Of a stretch of DNA of 64,000 nucleotides, positions 51,437 through 64,000 are shown one piece after another. A program made the position numbers and the translations under genes. Under the pieces are notes generated by a model that saw only the letters and a list, made by a program, of their open reading frames with translations, had not been told where the DNA came from and made no database searches. Source of the DNA: Tremella fuciformis (lineage: Eukaryota > Basidiomycota > Tremellomycetes > Tremellales > Tremellaceae); assembly GCA_032768795.1 (NCBI GenBank), contig CP136497.1, forward strand, positions 1,490,501 through 1,554,500, written 5' to 3'. The stretch's first letter is position 1, and every line of letters starts with the position of its first letter.

Positions 51437-53291
51437 TCAGGCTGAGACATTGGGTCCCACTATGAAAGGCGCATCCGTCTTGGCTCGGATCTCTTCTAAC
51501 GATGATCCGGGCATAACCTCCGTGAGCGTCATGAGACCCTTCTCTCTGTCTATGTCGAAAACAGCCTTGAGACAGATTCAGTATCATGTCCAGACTCTTT
51601 TCGTAGGACACGTACGAGATCCGTGATGACCTGACTGACGCAGCCGGCGCCAGTGAGGGGCAGACTACACTGGGCGACGATTTTCGACTTGCCGTGCTTG
51701 TCGCAGTGATCGGTCACTACCATGATCTTCGTCTGATCCGGTGACGACACGAGATCCATCGCTCCTCCCATGCCTATGGGGATCAGCAGTTACTAGGGGT
51801 CTTTAGACACTCTGCTGACCCTTGACGAGCTTGCCCGGAATGATCCAGTTGGCCAAATCGCCGCTCGAGCTGACTTCCATCGCCTATGGGCATCAGCGGC
51901 TGCAACATTCCGGGAGTAGTACAGACCCCCAGGACCGACACGTCGATGTGTCCGCCTCTGATCATGCCGAACGACTCGACAGAGTCAAATGTCGAAGCCC
52001 CGGGCAATAGTGTCACTGTCCGATCAATTTCAAGAGCAGGATAATTTCGCCCAATCACTCACCTGTCTCTTTCCCGGCATTGATGATGTCCGCATCGACT
52101 TCGTCTTTCGTTGGTAAAGGTCCTGTGCCCAGTATCCCATTCTCGCTTTGCAGCCATATATGACGGCCGGGCGGCAAGAAAGACGGGATGAGAGTCGGCA
52201 TCCCTATTCCCAAGTTGACGTGGAAGCCGTCTTGCAGCTCCATGGCCGCTCTCTTGACTATGCGTTCCCTCTTAGCCTTGCTGCTGCCGCTGCCAAGAGC
52301 AGCATCGTCGGCTGCACCATCATCCGCCCGCAAGGTCAGGAACTCGATTTGGGGCTCGGTGGTGCTTTGGACGATGCGGTCGACGTAGATCCCGGGAAGA
52401 TGAATCTGATTCGGGTCTAGAGCTCCGACTGGTACGATCTCTTCTGCCTGTACGATCAGCTATGCAAACGCACGAAATGATCTCCAGCTCTACCTCAATG
52501 ATCGTGACCTTGGCGGCCCGAGCCATTGCGCTAGAGAAGTTGTTTGCGGTGTATCGAAAGACAGCATTGCCCGCTTCGTCCACCTTCCAAGCTCGGATCA
52601 AGGCGATGTCCCCTTTGATAGCTTCTTCCAACAGGTATTCCTTGCCGCCGAAGGTACGGACCTCTCTCGGAGAAGGGAATTCGGCAGGCTGGCGGGTTAG
52701 CCCCGTGCTAAGAGGTAATCGCCGAGCTTGCCTTTCCTGACTCGTCATGTCGAATGGGCACCGTCGCGAGCTGAACGGGTGTACCATAGCCAGTCGGCGT
52801 GTAGAAACCGGGTATGCCAGCTCCGCCTGCTCGAATCCTCTCGGCCAAAGTGCCTTGCGGCGTAAGCTCGATATCGATCTTGCCTGTAAAGTACAGTTGC
52901 TCCAGTAGCTTGTGCCTTCGGGTCAGCCACCTGCCATGTGGACCCAGGAGGAGGAGCCTCACGTTCCTATATAGCTCATGATGACCTTTGATATCTTGCC
53001 AGAGGGGAGAAGAGTTGTCAAACCGCCTTCACGATTACCGGCGCCGGCATTGTTACTGACTGCAGTCAAATTTCGAACGTCGTCTCGTTTAGCCAAGGCA
53101 TTGATGAGGGTGTTTGGAACACCACACAGACCAAATCCTCCCGCAAGGATCGTGTCGCCAGACTTTATCACCTGGACGGCCTCGGTGACCGACGGATACA
53201 CTTTCGAAAGCCACCGTTTCCCGAATGCTCGCTGTATAGTTGGCAGCCTGACGACGCGGGCAGAGCGGCACACGGTGTCTTTGGTGATCAT
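51437..53291 (-). CDS. 3-oxoacid CoA-transferase (SCOT-type, alpha and beta domains fused)
   Basis: Several exons encode a full-length fused family I CoA-transferase of about 500 residues. The N-terminal 30 residues are basic and Ser/Arg-rich ([18 protein letters not shown]), like a mitochondrial presequence. The alpha half has [63 protein letters not shown] and [23 protein letters not shown]. The beta half has [13 protein letters not shown], the catalytic Glu in [12 protein letters not shown], and GGAMDLVSS. It moves CoA from succinyl-CoA to a 3-oxoacid through a glutamyl-CoA intermediate. It could be the ordinary ketone-body enzyme or a 3-oxoadipate CoA-transferase finishing aromatic breakdown. 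Upstream GTCCCACA at 53434-53441 and the cluster setting favour the second reading, weakly. Confidence 0.88.
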
Positions 53292-53433
53292 GGCTTTTGG
53301 TCAAGCACTGTGTGGACTCTCGAGCGATCCTCGTGTAAGGCAATGTGATGAATGCATGACTTTCAGGTTGCCTCCAAGCTAGCCAACCGAAATTCACCTC
53401 AAGACGCGCCCCGCAATCTCGGTCATCGCACGG

Positions 53434-53441
53434 GTCCCACA
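53434..53441. promoter_or_regulatory. GTCCCACA word upstream of the CoA-transferase gene
   Basis: 143-150 bp before the CoA-transferase ATG, with two TGTGGGTC near-copies at about 53452-53468. Same word as in the promoters on the other side of the MULE. Confidence 0.4.
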
Positions 53442-53585
53442 CTGGGGCGAATGTGGGTCTTGTGGGTCCACCGGCCGACGCATCGGCTCTCCCGGGATAG
53501 CTTCTGGCCGCCTCCGTTACGAAGCATCCGTACGTGACGTGGCCATTCATAATAGTGCTGCATCAAAGCTCTTTAAACTACCGGA

Positions 53586-54344
53586 CTATCCGGTCAACTC
53601 ATTTATGCCGACCCAGGAGAAAACCTCTTTGTTTACGTGGTCGAGACTTTCGGGTCTGTCATCGCCTGGGAGGTCGTGGTTGACGATGGCGCCTCTCGCC
53701 TGCATCGTCCACGCAAGCATGCGATAGCTCGGTCTGAGCGTCTCGAGCTGCGCTATCAGCCATACAAGACCCGAATCGTGGGAGCTGACTGACCGAGTTT
53801 GGGTCAATCGTAAGCTCCACTCCTGGTAAGGCCGGCTTGATGTCGTCCTTGAGGTATACGCAATCCAAGGAGCGTACCTTCCATTTCCCATTCTCTACCG
53901 TTGTAGTGTACAGCATACGAGCATGGCTCTGCACATCCACGAGGACTGCGTGTTTGGCGTCATCTTGGATGGTCGAACGGCTCGTGATGACCGCGCCCAG
54001 TATCACCGCACCTCTGGTCTCGTCTGCGTTGACCCAGACAGCAGGCGGCTGAAGGTCGTGTAGCACTTGGTTACCGGGCAAGGCGGACAAGCGTTTGGAC
54101 CCTTCCACGAACCCTTTGGCATCGCCCTGCAGGTCAGGAAACAGGTCACACCACACCATGGCGCCTCACCTGATACCAGCTGATCCGTATTTGTGCGTGT
54201 GCGCTGTACGACTGTTATCAGGTCAGACCTCAGCAAAGCGATGAGCGAGTGAAAGCGTACAGCTTGCAACAGGTCCCATAGCTTCATGTCCCGGGCAAGA
54301 CGTTCCTTCAGCACCAGTTGTATGTTCTCAATGACCGCTCCCAT
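53586..54344 (-). CDS. SnoaL/NTF2-like domain protein
   Basis: About 190-200 residues from four exons. Starts MGAVIENIQLVLKERLARDM. It continues over two introns through VVQRTRTNTDQL to WCDLFPDLQGDAKGFVEGSKRL, HDLQPPAVWVNADETRGAVI, DVQSHARMLYTTTVENGKWKV and TIDPNS, then a final exon LETLRPSYRMLAW ... VFSWVGINELTG. The alternating strand pattern with W-x-N-x-D and YxxxxxxxxGKWKV fits the SnoaL-like half-barrel fold, which includes dehydratases, isomerases and non-catalytic members. No catalytic role can be assigned. It is divergent from the epimerase gene, with a GGTCCCAC word between them. Confidence 0.7.
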
Positions 54345-54474
54345 TGCTGGGTGAAAGGGTAACGAGAGGCTCCGCAATGCTCTTCAGATTGACTGGCCCC
54401 TTATAAATGCTAGACGACCATCTTTAAGAGGTGGCAGCGCACGCTGCAACACGCCCCACAGCCTCGGGGATCTT

Positions 54475-54482
54475 GGTCCCAC
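54475..54482. promoter_or_regulatory. GGTCCCAC word in the SnoaL/epimerase divergent promoter
   Basis: Seven of eight bases of the shared word GTCCCACA, plus a 5' G. Lies 131-138 bp upstream of the SnoaL-like start and about 250 bp upstream of the epimerase start. Confidence 0.3.
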
Positions 54483-54731
54483 CTGATGAGACCCATTGCA
54501 CAAGCACTTTTTCGCGAATCTACGGTAGACTCTCGGGCGAGCGCGAACTCCAACAGTCCCTCTGACTAAGCCACCTCCTTCACGTGATATCACAGTGCAC
54601 GACGTCATTTCGGACCGATCTCCCTTCGTCTTTGGGTCACAGCAACAGCATTGCCTCTCACCATTCACGCAGCATATCCTCCAGATCCTAGTCGAGAGGG
54701 CGGAAATATCGAGGACCGAATATCTCCCAGC

Positions 54732-55712
54732 ATGAAGCGTATCGTAGTCATCGGAGGCAGCGGCCATGTGGGCTCATACCTTATCCCTCGACTGGTCGAA
54801 CGCGGCTACCATGTCATCAATGTGAGCCGAGGTCTGGCGTCGGCATATCGTCCACATAAGGCATGGGACCATGTGGAACAGCACACTATTGATCGCAAAA
54901 CGTCAGAATCGGATGGCAAGTTCGGCTCGCTCATCTTGGATCTCAAACCGGATATTGTCGTGGACATGATAGCATTCGAGCCCTATAGCGTTACGCATCT
55001 AGTCGAGGCTTTGAAAGGCAAAATCGAACACTACTTGTTCTGCAGCACCATATGGGTCTATGGGCACCTCACGGCTGTGCCATCCACCGAAAGCGACCCG
55101 ACACTCCCCATCGATGACTACGGAAGGAAGAAGAAGGAAATCGAGGCGTACCTCATGGGAATGGCAAGGCGAGAGGGGTTTCCAGCCACGAGTTTTCGCC
55201 CTGGGCACATCGTCGGTGAGGGCTGGGCTCCCGTCAATCCTCAAGGGAACCTCAACTTGGAGGTCTTCGAGAAGATTGCGAGGGGCGAGCAGCTGGCATT
55301 ACCCAATATCGGCCTGGAGATGCTGCATCATGTTCACGCCGACGATGTCGCGTTGTGGGTCATGTGCGCCCTCGACAACCGAGCAGCTACCATTGGGGAG
55401 TGCTTCAACACCGTATCCTCGCAGTCATTGACAATGCGAGGCTACGCGGAAGCCATGTACCGTTACTTTGGCAAGGAACCTCGGTTGTCGTACGCACCGC
55501 TGGAGGAGTGGAAGCGAGGCTTGGCGGAGAACGACGCGCAGACGACGACAAGTCATGTCACTCACAGTCCGTGTGCCTCCATCGAGAAGAGCAGGAAGAG
55601 ATTAGGGTACAGCCCACGTTACACCAGTCTGGAGGGCGTGCAGGAGTCGGTCAGGGCGCTGGTCGCTATGGGAAAACTGTCAATCCCCGATTATCAGGCC
55701 AAGACAATGTGA
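54732..55712 (+). CDS. NAD-dependent epimerase/dehydratase (extended SDR)
   Basis: A single-exon gene of 326 residues from MKRIVVIGGSGHVG, unusual in this intron-rich window. The Rossmann NAD-binding motif GGSGHVGSYLIP is at the N-terminus. The catalytic Ser lies in the FCSTIWVYG segment, and the YxxxK pair is seen in DYGRKKKEIEAYL. The substrate-binding half includes SFRPGHIVGEGWAP and MLHHVHADDVALWVMCAL. Extended SDRs of this type isomerise, dehydrate or reduce sugar nucleotides or small carbonyl compounds. An alternative in-frame start upstream (MPLTIHAAYPP) would add 27 residues not expected in the family. The substrate is unknown. Confidence 0.85.
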   Translation: MKRIVVIGGSGHVGSYLIPRLVERGYHVINVSRGLASAYRPHKAWDHVEQHTIDRKTSESDGKFGSLILDLKPDIVVDMIAFEPYSVTHLVEALKGKIEHYLFCSTIWVYGHLTAVPSTESDPTLPIDDYGRKKKEIEAYLMGMARREGFPATSFRPGHIVGEGWAPVNPQGNLNLEVFEKIARGEQLALPNIGLEMLHHVHADDVALWVMCALDNRAATIGECFNTVSSQSLTMRGYAEAMYRYFGKEPRLSYAPLEEWKRGLAENDAQTTTSHVTHSPCASIEKSRKRLGYSPRYTSLEGVQESVRALVAMGKLSIPDYQAKTM

Positions 55713-56024
55713 ACAGCCGGCGTATGCGATCTGAGCGCTTACTCTTGCTCAACATTATTGTCCCTCTTTAGACCAGGTTAAAAGCATCCTTGTACCGCCA
55801 TATTTCTCACAGGCACAAGGACGAAGCGTCGACATGCAGCGATCAATTTGTTGCGCCAAGGAGGGATCCATTCGCGCCCGACGAGGCCTGTGACGTTTCG
55901 GTGTCATGCACATACCGTCAGGACGTAACGATCGATCGAGACCTCCGCGCACCCCCCAATTCTCATTTATACACTCCCAGCCGCCTTCACCTTCGTATTA
56001 GGCCGCTCAACCGAATTGATATCA
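55713..56024. other. Intergenic, no gene recognised
   Basis: 312 bp between the epimerase stop and the lactonase start, on the same strand. It presumably holds the epimerase 3' end and the lactonase promoter (catttatacac near 55964 is TATA-like). No other structure seen. Confidence 0.4.
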
Positions 56025-57472
56025 ATGATGATACCAGCCCCTCTTACGATAATTGCTCTGGCAGGACTCGCTGCGATAGCGACTGCGAACAACTTGCCTG
56101 CCACAAATCTTTTCAAGGCCCTTCCAAAGGGCTATAACCCCAGCGAATGGGTACATATCGATACAAGGGCCTTTGCATACAACCCCGGCTCCTTCAACCG
56201 GAGTGGTAAGCCGCTTCTTGACAAATTCCTTCACTATGAGCTGCTCACCGCCAGTCTGGTCGGCTGTGTGGGACGGCACTGCGTCGGACCCTACTTTTGC
56301 AATAGCGTGAGTCTTACTAGCTGCACGCCCCGAGGATGTTCGCTAACAAGCAGCTTCCGGAAGATGGCAAGCAGCAAATTCATCGCCTATGACGAGCGCT
56401 TCTTCGATCTGGCCGGACCAAATGCCAGCATCAAGCAGATCGCTGTGTTGCCGCAAATGATCCACGAAGCCCCCAGCTGGATTCCCGAGACGAATCAGCT
56501 CTTATTCACCGAATGGGGACCAATCAATGGCACCACCTTTGCCCAGCATCCTTGGCAGTGGCTGATGGACCTCGACGAGGGCAAAAACTACACTAAATAC
56601 AACGTCACCTTTGACCCACCGGCCCAGAATCTCCATGGCTCAATGTACTTTGACGGCAAGATTTACGGTTGTACCGACGGTGGAAATGGCACCTATGCGA
56701 GTATCATCGAGATCGATCCGATCAAGCGCACGACCAAGTATCTGATGAACAATTGGTATGGACATCCAATGGCCGGGTTCAACGAGATATTTGTCGATCT
56801 CAATGGGAACTTCTGGTGCGCACAACTGTGGTAGGAGTCCGTCCGGGCGTGCTGACTCTGGCAGGGTGTCGGACGCGCAGTCTGCATATGTGAGTGTTGA
56901 GCTCAAATATCGCAGACCCTGCCAGTGTTGGATTTGTGACAACGCAGACCGCGGGGATCACCCCATACGCGCCCGGGAATCCTCTCGGGACCTTTTTCGT
57001 TAACAGAACTAGTCTAGTGGTCAACCCGGTCGGCAATACCGAGCAGAAAGGCAATGGCATCGGTTCTTCTCCGGACGGCAAACACTTCTACGCTCTTGAC
57101 ACTGGTGCTTTTGAGGCTGGGGGCGTGCTCGACCCCCTCGGTCCGCGCACAATGACCAAATACGATATTGTGGAAGGAAACGCGCTTACCAACCCCCGGA
57201 TTCTCGCCACGCCCATTTCGTACAGCTGGGACGGTATTCGAGCCTCTCGAAAGGGCTGGATTGTCGGCGCAGCTTCGGAAGGCGTGGATATTGTTGACCC
57301 CGTCTCTGGCGTCACCATTGGTACCTTTCACGTTGGGACCAATATCACTGCTGTCAATATCGCCTTCAGGCCTGGCGGATACATCTACGTCGTCGGCAAG
57401 GGTGGCGCATGGGAGATCAGAGTCCAAGAGGAGATGGCCTGGGAGGATAGCAGGTATACTGGACAATGGTAG
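56025..57472 (+). CDS. Secreted SMP-30/gluconolactonase-like protein
   Basis: An N-terminal signal peptide is evident (MMIPAPLTIIALAGLAAIATA, probable cleavage after ATA). The mature protein is a beta-propeller of the SMP-30/lactonase type: FIAYDERFFDLAGPNASI, PQMIHEAPSWIPETNQLLFTEWG, NLHGSMYFDGKIYGCTDGGN, GFNEIFVDLNGNFWCA and, after introns, GNGIGSSPDGKHFYALDTG, SYSWDGIRASRKGWIV and AFRPGGYIYVVGKGG. Several Asn-x-Ser/Thr sites agree with secretion. Such enzymes hydrolyse lactones. A possible 57-nt intron (GTGAGT near 56309) keeps frame whether spliced or not. The two introns around 56832-56925 are approximate. Confidence 0.8.
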
Positions 57473-57962
57473 ATAGGAGCGCCCTGTTCATATCGCATGG
57501 GGGTTTGTTTGGAACGATGAGAGTGTATACATTTGGTAGTCCCGCAAATGCCAGGCCTCGCATGTAACTATGCTTATTCAGTTCCATACAGTAACCAGGG
57601 CAGCCGCCTGTCCCGGCACAGGAGGACTCAGCCGGCCGCGTCAGGTCAGTAGAACCCCGCGAGGCGCACTCCATGACAGCTACTTCTTCTCATACATATC
57701 ACACGACCCTGGGAGCGATCCGGTATCAGACGTGTACGAACCCCTTACCTCTAGCCGAGAAAGTTTAAGTGCTCGCTTGTTGGCGTAACAGTCAGCGTGC
57801 TCGCGTCAAAGGTATCGGGAAGAATCAGTCGAGGTAGACTGACGTTGTCCTGGACGCAGGCATCAGAACATCGCTTGAGCAACCGGGAGACTGTCGCTGA
57901 ACGCACGTGTGCAAGGTTGTACAAGTATCATCCGTCAAGAGGCTAGACCGTACAGTACCGCG
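57473..57962. other. Convergent intergenic region
   Basis: 490 bp between two convergent genes, the lactonase and the Dal5-like permease. No coding or RNA feature recognised; it should contain both 3' ends. Confidence 0.4.
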
Positions 57963-59927
57963 TCAAATCATGTATCGGAACGATTTGGCGTTCTCTCTGT
58001 CCGTGAGGTCAGAGAAGGCATCTGCGTGTGACGCCTGCTGGATATTGGCAGTATCGTACGCCTTCTGCCTCTCTCGGTTTCGCCTGACCAGTAAGACCCG
58101 CAGAACGACACACATGATACAGAAGAAGACTGCCTGTGAGCTCTGCTCAAAGCATACTTGTCCCGCGGGGTGCCCACTCACCATACAGCGCAATATGCGC
58201 GGCGAAGGCATTGTGGTAGCGTGGAGCATCGGATGCAACAAACACCTGGGGTCCGATGATCGCGCCCACAGCATAGAAGACAAACATGAGTGTTAACACC
58301 GTGGTCTTTTTCGATTGACCGGCGACGTTGCGGGTCACGATGGACCAGAGCAGATTTCCATTGGCAATGACAAAGTTGGCCAGGTAGAAGGCGATCAGCA
58401 GGCCGGGGGCATTCTTGGTCGTCACGGCGACGCTGTCGAGGACGATCGTGCCGATCATTGCAATCACTGTGGGTAAGAGGTCCGTGAGATATGAACTCAG
58501 ATCGACCTGCTCACGCATGAAGATGATGAGGACGATAATGGTCTGATTGGTTATCCGGGCTAGCCAGGCTGAACCAACAAAGACCAAGATGGACCACCCT
58601 CCCTGAGCGCAGTTGAGCAGCTGAGTCTGGTATGGTGTAAAACCGAGTCCTCGAACGATAATGTTGGCAAAAGTAGAGAGACCGTTGACGATGATGAAAC
58701 TGGATATTTGTAGAAGAAGGTATACCCAGACCACCGGATCCTTGACGGCTGGTTCGTCAGGCCACGAGCTGCAATTGGGAAGAATGGCGGTCGCACCTTC
58801 CCAAAACTGAGGCCATTTGAATTGTCTCTGTTGGACACCTTGCTCGTTGACACGCAGTCGCTCGATGATCAATGTCTTGTCGCGATCTGACCAGAACTTT
58901 GACTCGTCAGTCCGATAAGCGTGCAAGGCTAAGGCGCGTGGCTGACCTTGGCCGTCATCGGGGAGTCGGGCAGGAAGAGAAGGATGGCTATCCCCCAGAG
59001 AAACGTTGTCCCGCCAACGCACAGAAAGAGGGCTTGCCACGAGAAAAGTGGGCCTTCTTTGACGTGTAAAAAGCCGAAGGATAAGAGTCCGGCGACGATG
59101 AGCCTGTATGATCAGTACGATTCGGCCCTGAGGCAACGCACGCTTACTGTACGCCTTGTTGACAGTACCAGTACGATATGATTGTCGGATGTTCCGTCCG
59201 ACGGTAGTACATCACGGTCAAGGTCATCAGGGCGGGCTGTACACCGCTGCGACACCTCAGACATGGAGGTGTATCCGAGGAGGATTGGGCGTACCTTTCG
59301 AACAGACCGAGGAAAAAGCGCACAGCCATGAGGGAGCTGAACGTCGTGCATGCCGCGTGAAGGCAGACGATCCCACCCTGAGCTTTTGAGCACACAGGAG
59401 CGAATTTGACAAGACTGACACACCCAGCACGTCACCAGAGTACCCAGCAGCTTCGCCACCCGGACGCGCTGAATCAACTGATTGACCGGAAACTACCCGT
59501 CAGCACTGGCGCTCAACGCCGATGAGACCTTACCTCGCCAATCAGGATCCCAATGTACAAGATGGTCCCCAATAAAGAGTAATCTTGACCCTTGAGGTTG
59601 GCATCCGTCTGAATACCCATCACCGACGACGACGCCAGAGTTCCCTTGTCCCCTGTCGGTCAGTTATTCTGTAGACCCGGGCGACCAAACGAACCACTGA
59701 CATGTCTGCATGAAATACGTGACAATAAGGAAAGGTAAGATCCGCTTGTCCACCATACGCTTGACCCTCCTGTTGGTCTCCTCGTCGATGACCACGGTGG
59801 GGTCGAGATACTTGGCGGTCTCTGCATCTGCGGTCGTGAGAGCAGGTGGCAACGTGGAATCTGCATTCTCGACATGACTCGCATTACGCTTCTCTGAGAC
59901 TGGGGACTGAGTCTTGAAGAACGGCAT
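57963..59927 (-). CDS. MFS permease, Dal5-like (anion:cation symporter family)
   Basis: Multi-exon permease of the allantoate/vitamin-type ACS family. The N-terminus is MPFFKTQSPVSEKRN, followed by the family's amphipathic segment RVKRMVDKRILPFLIVTYFMQ before TM1. Later exons give the double-bilayer-protein pattern with QAVFFCIMCVVLRVLLVRRNRERQKAYD and the highly typical tail FSDLTDRENAKSFRYMI at the stop. Members import organic anions such as allantoate, nicotinate, tartrate or phthalate-like acids across the plasma membrane. Seven or so introns; exon ends approximate. The likely substrate is a carboxylate, but which one cannot be read from sequence. Confidence 0.85.
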
Positions 59928-60443
59928 GGTGCGTCGATGATTGTCAAGTTAAGGGGCAAGAGATGGATCCCGATGCCAGCCAAGCACAATGTATACAGTC
60001 GATGACGAGGATTTCATCGCTGTAGTACGCAAGTCTCTCCTCGGCCCGGTTTGCCGACCTCCATCGTCGCCGAAGGAGCCGAGAGATGAACCGCTCCCCG
60101 TACATGAGACGCTTGATCAGCCGGAGCGCGACAGGTTGTTAAGCTGCCTCATCTGAGTACTGGTATGAGAGGCATGCAACAAACTGTGTACGACATTCGG
60201 AAAAGCAGTGAAATTCCGGCACTCCGGGGCTTAGACCCGCTGACGGGCAAACTGGGAGGTATCGAATGGGAAGTAGTGAAAGCGTGGATTGTGATGGTGG
60301 GCTCGACATGAAGGTGAGCCACTGAGAATCTCTATGGGAACAACGTGTGGGAGGCAAGCATAATGCCCGAGGGTCAAGAAATGATTAGAGGGTTCGAGCG
60401 TTTACATCCATGCAATCCTCCATGCACGTTCGGCACTAAAGGT
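59928..60443. other. Intergenic, no gene recognised
   Basis: 516 bp between the Dal5-like permease start and the alpha-glucosidase stop. Contains the permease promoter and no recognisable additional gene. Confidence 0.4.
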
Positions 60444-63097
<2,654 letters not shown>

Positions 63098-64000
63098 ATG
63101 GAAACCGAAATCTCGCCGCAGAACGACAAAGTTGTCGAGCAGCCCGTCATGGTCTCCGAGAAAGAGATCCTCGAAGATGCTCGAATCGCCACTTCAAAAG
63201 AACACGGGATGACATTGCGAGAAGGACTTCGGACGTACAAGAAGGCGATCGCATGGAGTGTATTGCTGTCCTCGGCGGTCATCATGGAGGGATATGACAC
63301 CCTTCTGGTTGGTCCGCAAGGTGATCTTGCTGGCTCGAACTGATTTGAAGATTGGGTCTTACCTCGGTTTCGCCTCTTTCAATAACACCTTTGGGAATCA
63401 AGTAGTCGACGGAACACCCTCCATCACGGCGCCGTGGCAGAGTGCTGGTGAGTGAGCTTGAGATAGTAGGAACCGGAGGAGCTCATCTCAGTGACTAATG
63501 GCGCTTACATTGGCGAGATATTGGGTCTCCAGGTCACGGGGTACCTCGTGAATTGGTATGGAAACAAGAAGGTCATGGGCGGCGCGACGGTGCTCATGAT
63601 TGCGTTTGTACGCTCTTACCGCTTCTATTGCTCCTCACTCGTCTGACTGAAGATCTTCATCTCTTTCTTTGGCAAAAGCCTCGCTTCGCAGCTGGTCGGT
63701 CAGATCCTTTGCGGTATCCCATGGGGTGTGAGTGGATTTTCCGCTTCACGGACCGGGGGCTCAGCTCATGATATCTCAGGTCTATCAGACAGTGACCACG
63801 GTGTATGCGTCTGAGGTGCTGCCCGTCAGCCTTCGGGGGTATCTGACCAGGTGATTAGCAACAGCTTTCGATCTCAAACCCATAGGCATCTGGCCGGTGC
63901 TGACCTCTAGCTACGTGAACCTTTGCTGGGTCATTGGCCAATTCATCGCTTCCGGAGTGCTGGTCGGTGTCGAGTCTCGGGTGGATCAGTGGGGTTGGCG
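63098..64000 (+). CDS. MFS sugar permease, alpha-glucoside/maltose type (partial, runs off the window)
   Basis: N-terminal half of a fungal MAL-type sugar:H+ symporter. Starts METEISPQNDKVVEQ; an earlier non-ATG in-frame extension is unlikely. Exon 1 has the typical MTLREGLRTYKKAIAWSVLLSSAVIMEGYDTLLV. Next exons give SYLGFASFNNTFGNQVVDG, NGAYIGEILGLQVTGYLVNWYGNKKVMGG, SLASQLVGQILCGIPWGV, YQTVTTVYASEVLPVSLRGYLTS and YVNLCWVIGQFIASGVLVG. The stretch ASEVLPVSLRGYLT is the sugar-porter family signature. At least five introns so far. Likely takes up the glucoside hydrolysed by the divergent alpha-glucosidase. Confidence 0.87.

Noticed and set aside
57500..58300. Short plus-strand frames near the end of the Dal5-like permease
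   Set aside because: They overlap the convergent intergenic region or the complement of permease exons, without motifs.

Overview
This window is nuclear DNA from a filamentous or yeast-like fungus. Every host gene is broken by short GT-AG introns of about 40-60 nt, often with CTGAC/CTAAC-like branch points. Regulators and transporters are of fungal type (C2H2 plus Fungal_trans, TRI12-like and Dal5-like MFS), and the transposons are those common in Basidiomycota (chromodomain Ty3/gypsy, pogo/Fot1, Ty1/copia, MULE). A basidiomycete is the best guess; I cannot name the species.

Layout. 1-910: 3' end of a Ty1/copia element. 1160-22724: a catabolic gene block with a TRI12-like MFS exporter, RidA-family protein, EthD-domain protein, DHA2-like MFS, an inserted intact pogo/Fot1 transposon (8371-10235), aldo/keto reductase, membrane protein, ACMSD-type amidohydrolase, FAH-family hydrolase, two-domain extradiol dioxygenase, FAD aromatic hydroxylase and a C2H2/Fungal_trans regulator. 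22826-48871: one large nested DNA transposon. 49067-55712: a second TRI12-like MFS, 3-oxoacid CoA-transferase, SnoaL-like protein and NAD-dependent epimerase. 56025-57472: secreted SMP-30-like lactonase. 57963-59927: Dal5-like permease. 60444-64000: divergent alpha-glucosidase and sugar permease pair.

The large transposon is the most unusual object. It is a Mutator-like element (MULE) with 121-123 bp inverted terminal repeats and an 11-bp target duplication (GCCTTTTGTGG). It carries two genes. The plus-strand gene encodes a disordered, coiled-coil protein. The minus-strand gene encodes an AT-hook/MULE/SWIM transposase whose reading frame continues, across one 42-nt intron, into a USP-type deubiquitinase and then into an Ulp1-type protease. 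Each gene was later split by a chromodomain Ty3/gypsy retrotransposon (25673-33733 and 34895-43515) with intact 5-bp target duplications and near-identical LTRs, so both hits are recent. Removing the insertions leaves both genes in frame. MULE-derived DNA is saturated with the word GATCGC/GCGATC, and this stops exactly at the retrotransposon boundaries. Each retrotransposon has its own dispersed word (CTCGACGA or CTCGGCGAG) and an antisense accessory gene with the same six-cysteine spacing.

How the host genes may work together (inference): the hydroxylase, extradiol dioxygenase, FAH hydrolase, amidohydrolase and CoA-transferase look like a fungal meta-cleavage pathway for an aromatic compound, with MFS pumps and a linked C2H2 regulator. 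The word GTCCCACA/TGTGGGAC recurs 100-150 bp upstream of these genes on both sides of the MULE, suggesting one regulon that the transposon split.
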